DNA from: Bacteroidota bacterium
GTDB lineage: Bacteria > Bacteroidota > Bacteroidia > Flavobacteriales > Flavobacteriaceae
Reading direction: 5' to 3'
Length of the DNA: 14,716 bases
Assembly (NCBI GenBank): GCA_004356305.1
Contig: SMXJ01000021.1
Coordinates: 1-14,716 of the forward strand
A model generated the notes under the pieces. That model did not search any database. It was not told the DNA's origin and saw only the letters and a program-made list of their open reading frames with translations. Below are positions 13,925 through 14,716 of this stretch, one piece after another. The position numbers and the translations under genes were made by a program. Position 1 is the stretch's first letter. Every line of letters starts with the position of its first letter.

Positions 13925-14550
13925 TACATACTATTTATGATCTTGATAAGGGTTATCACTGATATCATCGCGGTAATCAAACCAATAATGTAATTCATGT
14001 TGATACTCGATCTCTTATTTTCTTCTTTTTGCTTAAAGAATTGAATATAAATTGCCAACATCAAAAAGGTACCGAAGCCCGACGCAATTACAGCCGCCCA
14101 CAACCCCGGTTGCTCGAAACTAAACCACCCAAAAGCACTAAAAGTTACACTTATATATACCCAATAAGGTAAGGGTAATAAGTTGAGGGCTGCCAGAAGA
14201 ATTCCATAGAAAAAACGATTCGTCTTTGAATGATTTACCTCTTTGGGAATCTCTCTGCGTGTGTCTTTAGCGATAAAAAAGAAATAGATGGTAATACATA
14301 GAAATATCCCCAGCGCTACTTTTTGAAGCATATCTATGATCTCAGGATGCTTATCCAGATAACGGGCAAACAATAAAGCGACATAGGTTTGCACACAGAC
14401 CGTCAAGCAAACTCCTGCTGAAAATAACAAGGCGATCTTTCGCCCTTGTTTCATACTGATCTTTGCGGCGGACATGTTTAGTAATCCAGGTGGTATCACC
14501 CCTACAAGAGCAGCTAGAAAGCCAATTGCAAAGTTGAGAAGTACAGACAT
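13924..14550 (-). CDS. LysE-family membrane transporter
   Basis: The protein has 208 residues with six predicted membrane helices (about 4-24, 38-60, 75-94, 112-134, 150-172 and 186-205), as in the LysE/RhtB amino-acid exporter family. The N-terminal GVIPPGLLNMSAAK (17-30) corresponds to the family's G-x-x-P-G-P region, here with PPG. The substrate cannot be read from the sequence; it could be an amino acid or another small solute. It lies 31 bases after trmB and overlaps the ATL gene by one base, so all three are likely co-transcribed. Confidence 0.8.
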   Translation of the reverse strand: MSVLLNFAIGFLAALVGVIPPGLLNMSAAKISMKQGRKIALLFSAGVCLTVCVQTYVALLFARYLDKHPEIIDMLQKVALGIFLCITIYFFFIAKDTRREIPKEVNHSKTNRFFYGILLAALNLLPLPYWVYISVTFSAFGWFSFEQPGLWAAVIASGFGTFLMLAIYIQFFKQKEENKRSSINMNYIIGLITAMISVITLIKIINSM

Positions 14551-14581
14551 GTAGGTTGGTTTACCCTGTCAATATACATAA

Positions 14582-14716
14582 TTATTTGGAACGTAATTTA
14601 AACCTCAAATAGGTGATCTTCTTACCTTCTTCCAAATAGCCCATTTCGTAAAAAGTTTGAATCGTGGTGACTTCATCAGGCATATCGTGGCTGCCGTATA
14701 CATCGTGATGGGCGTA
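14582..14716 (-). CDS. trmB: tRNA (guanine(46)-N7)-methyltransferase, C-terminal 44 residues
   Basis: Only the 3' end is in the window; the gene continues past the right edge. The visible 44 residues begin YAHHDVYGSHDMPDEV and end with TFYEMGYLEEGKKITYLRFKLRSK. The motif T-x-[FY]-E followed by a G-K/x-x-I-x-Y-L-x-F ending is the TrmB C-terminus, in which Thr and Glu contact SAM and the target guanine. TrmB makes m7G46 in the variable loop of many tRNAs. The assignment rests on this short tail. Confidence 0.75.
   Translation of the reverse strand, partial: YAHHDVYGSHDMPDEVTTIQTFYEMGYLEEGKKITYLRFKLRSK

Noticed and set aside
13709..13993. A plus-strand 94-codon frame over the ATL and LysE-family genes
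   Set aside because: It is a shadow of two well-supported genes on the other strand and resembles no protein.

Overview
The window looks like a chromosomal segment of a Bacteroidota bacterium, most likely family Flavobacteriaceae. The evidence is a type IX secretion (T9SS) sorting-domain protein, a DUF6252-like lipoprotein, a cysteine-poor Mrp ATPase, an S16 protein with an acidic C-terminal extension, and promoter-like TAnnTTTG boxes without clear Shine-Dalgarno sequences. No species can be named. There are 15 intact or edge-truncated protein genes and one pseudogene. I saw no rRNA, tRNA, CRISPR array, insertion sequence or phage gene.

Layout. A lipoprotein gene (103-909, minus) diverges from a plus-strand housekeeping run: rpsP (1048-2289), rimM, trmN6 and a glutaryl-CoA dehydrogenase-like gene ending at 4787. 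rpsP is very long (413 residues) because of four perfectly spaced 46-codon repeats. From 4788 to 5296 there is no intact gene, but the minus strand carries a frameshifted remnant of nuoA, the first gene of respiratory complex I. It lies directly downstream of korB. The minus-strand korA-korB pair (2-oxoacid:ferredoxin oxidoreductase, 5297-8169) diverges from a plus-strand two-cluster ferredoxin (8223-8573), a probable electron carrier for it. This block is visibly more AT-rich than the genes on either side.

The rest lies on the minus strand. mrp and a NifU-domain gene (8631-10011) form an Fe-S cluster assembly pair. Upstream of mrp, behind a good intrinsic terminator, is a three-gene cell-surface cassette (10218-13489): a small T9SS sorting-domain protein, an outer-membrane beta-barrel, and a 689-residue tail-fibre-like protein with a C-terminal domain resembling phage intramolecular chaperones. 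Further upstream come an alkyltransferase-like DNA-repair protein with alanine in place of the reactive cysteine, a LysE-family exporter, and the 3' end of trmB cut by the window edge.

The functional groups are translation and tRNA modification (rpsP, rimM, trmN6, trmB), ferredoxin-linked central metabolism with Fe-S maturation (kor, ferredoxin, mrp, NifU), and a surface module that appears to sit inside the housekeeping neighbourhood. The most unusual items are the S16 repeat tail, the nuoA remnant beside kor, and the fibre cassette.
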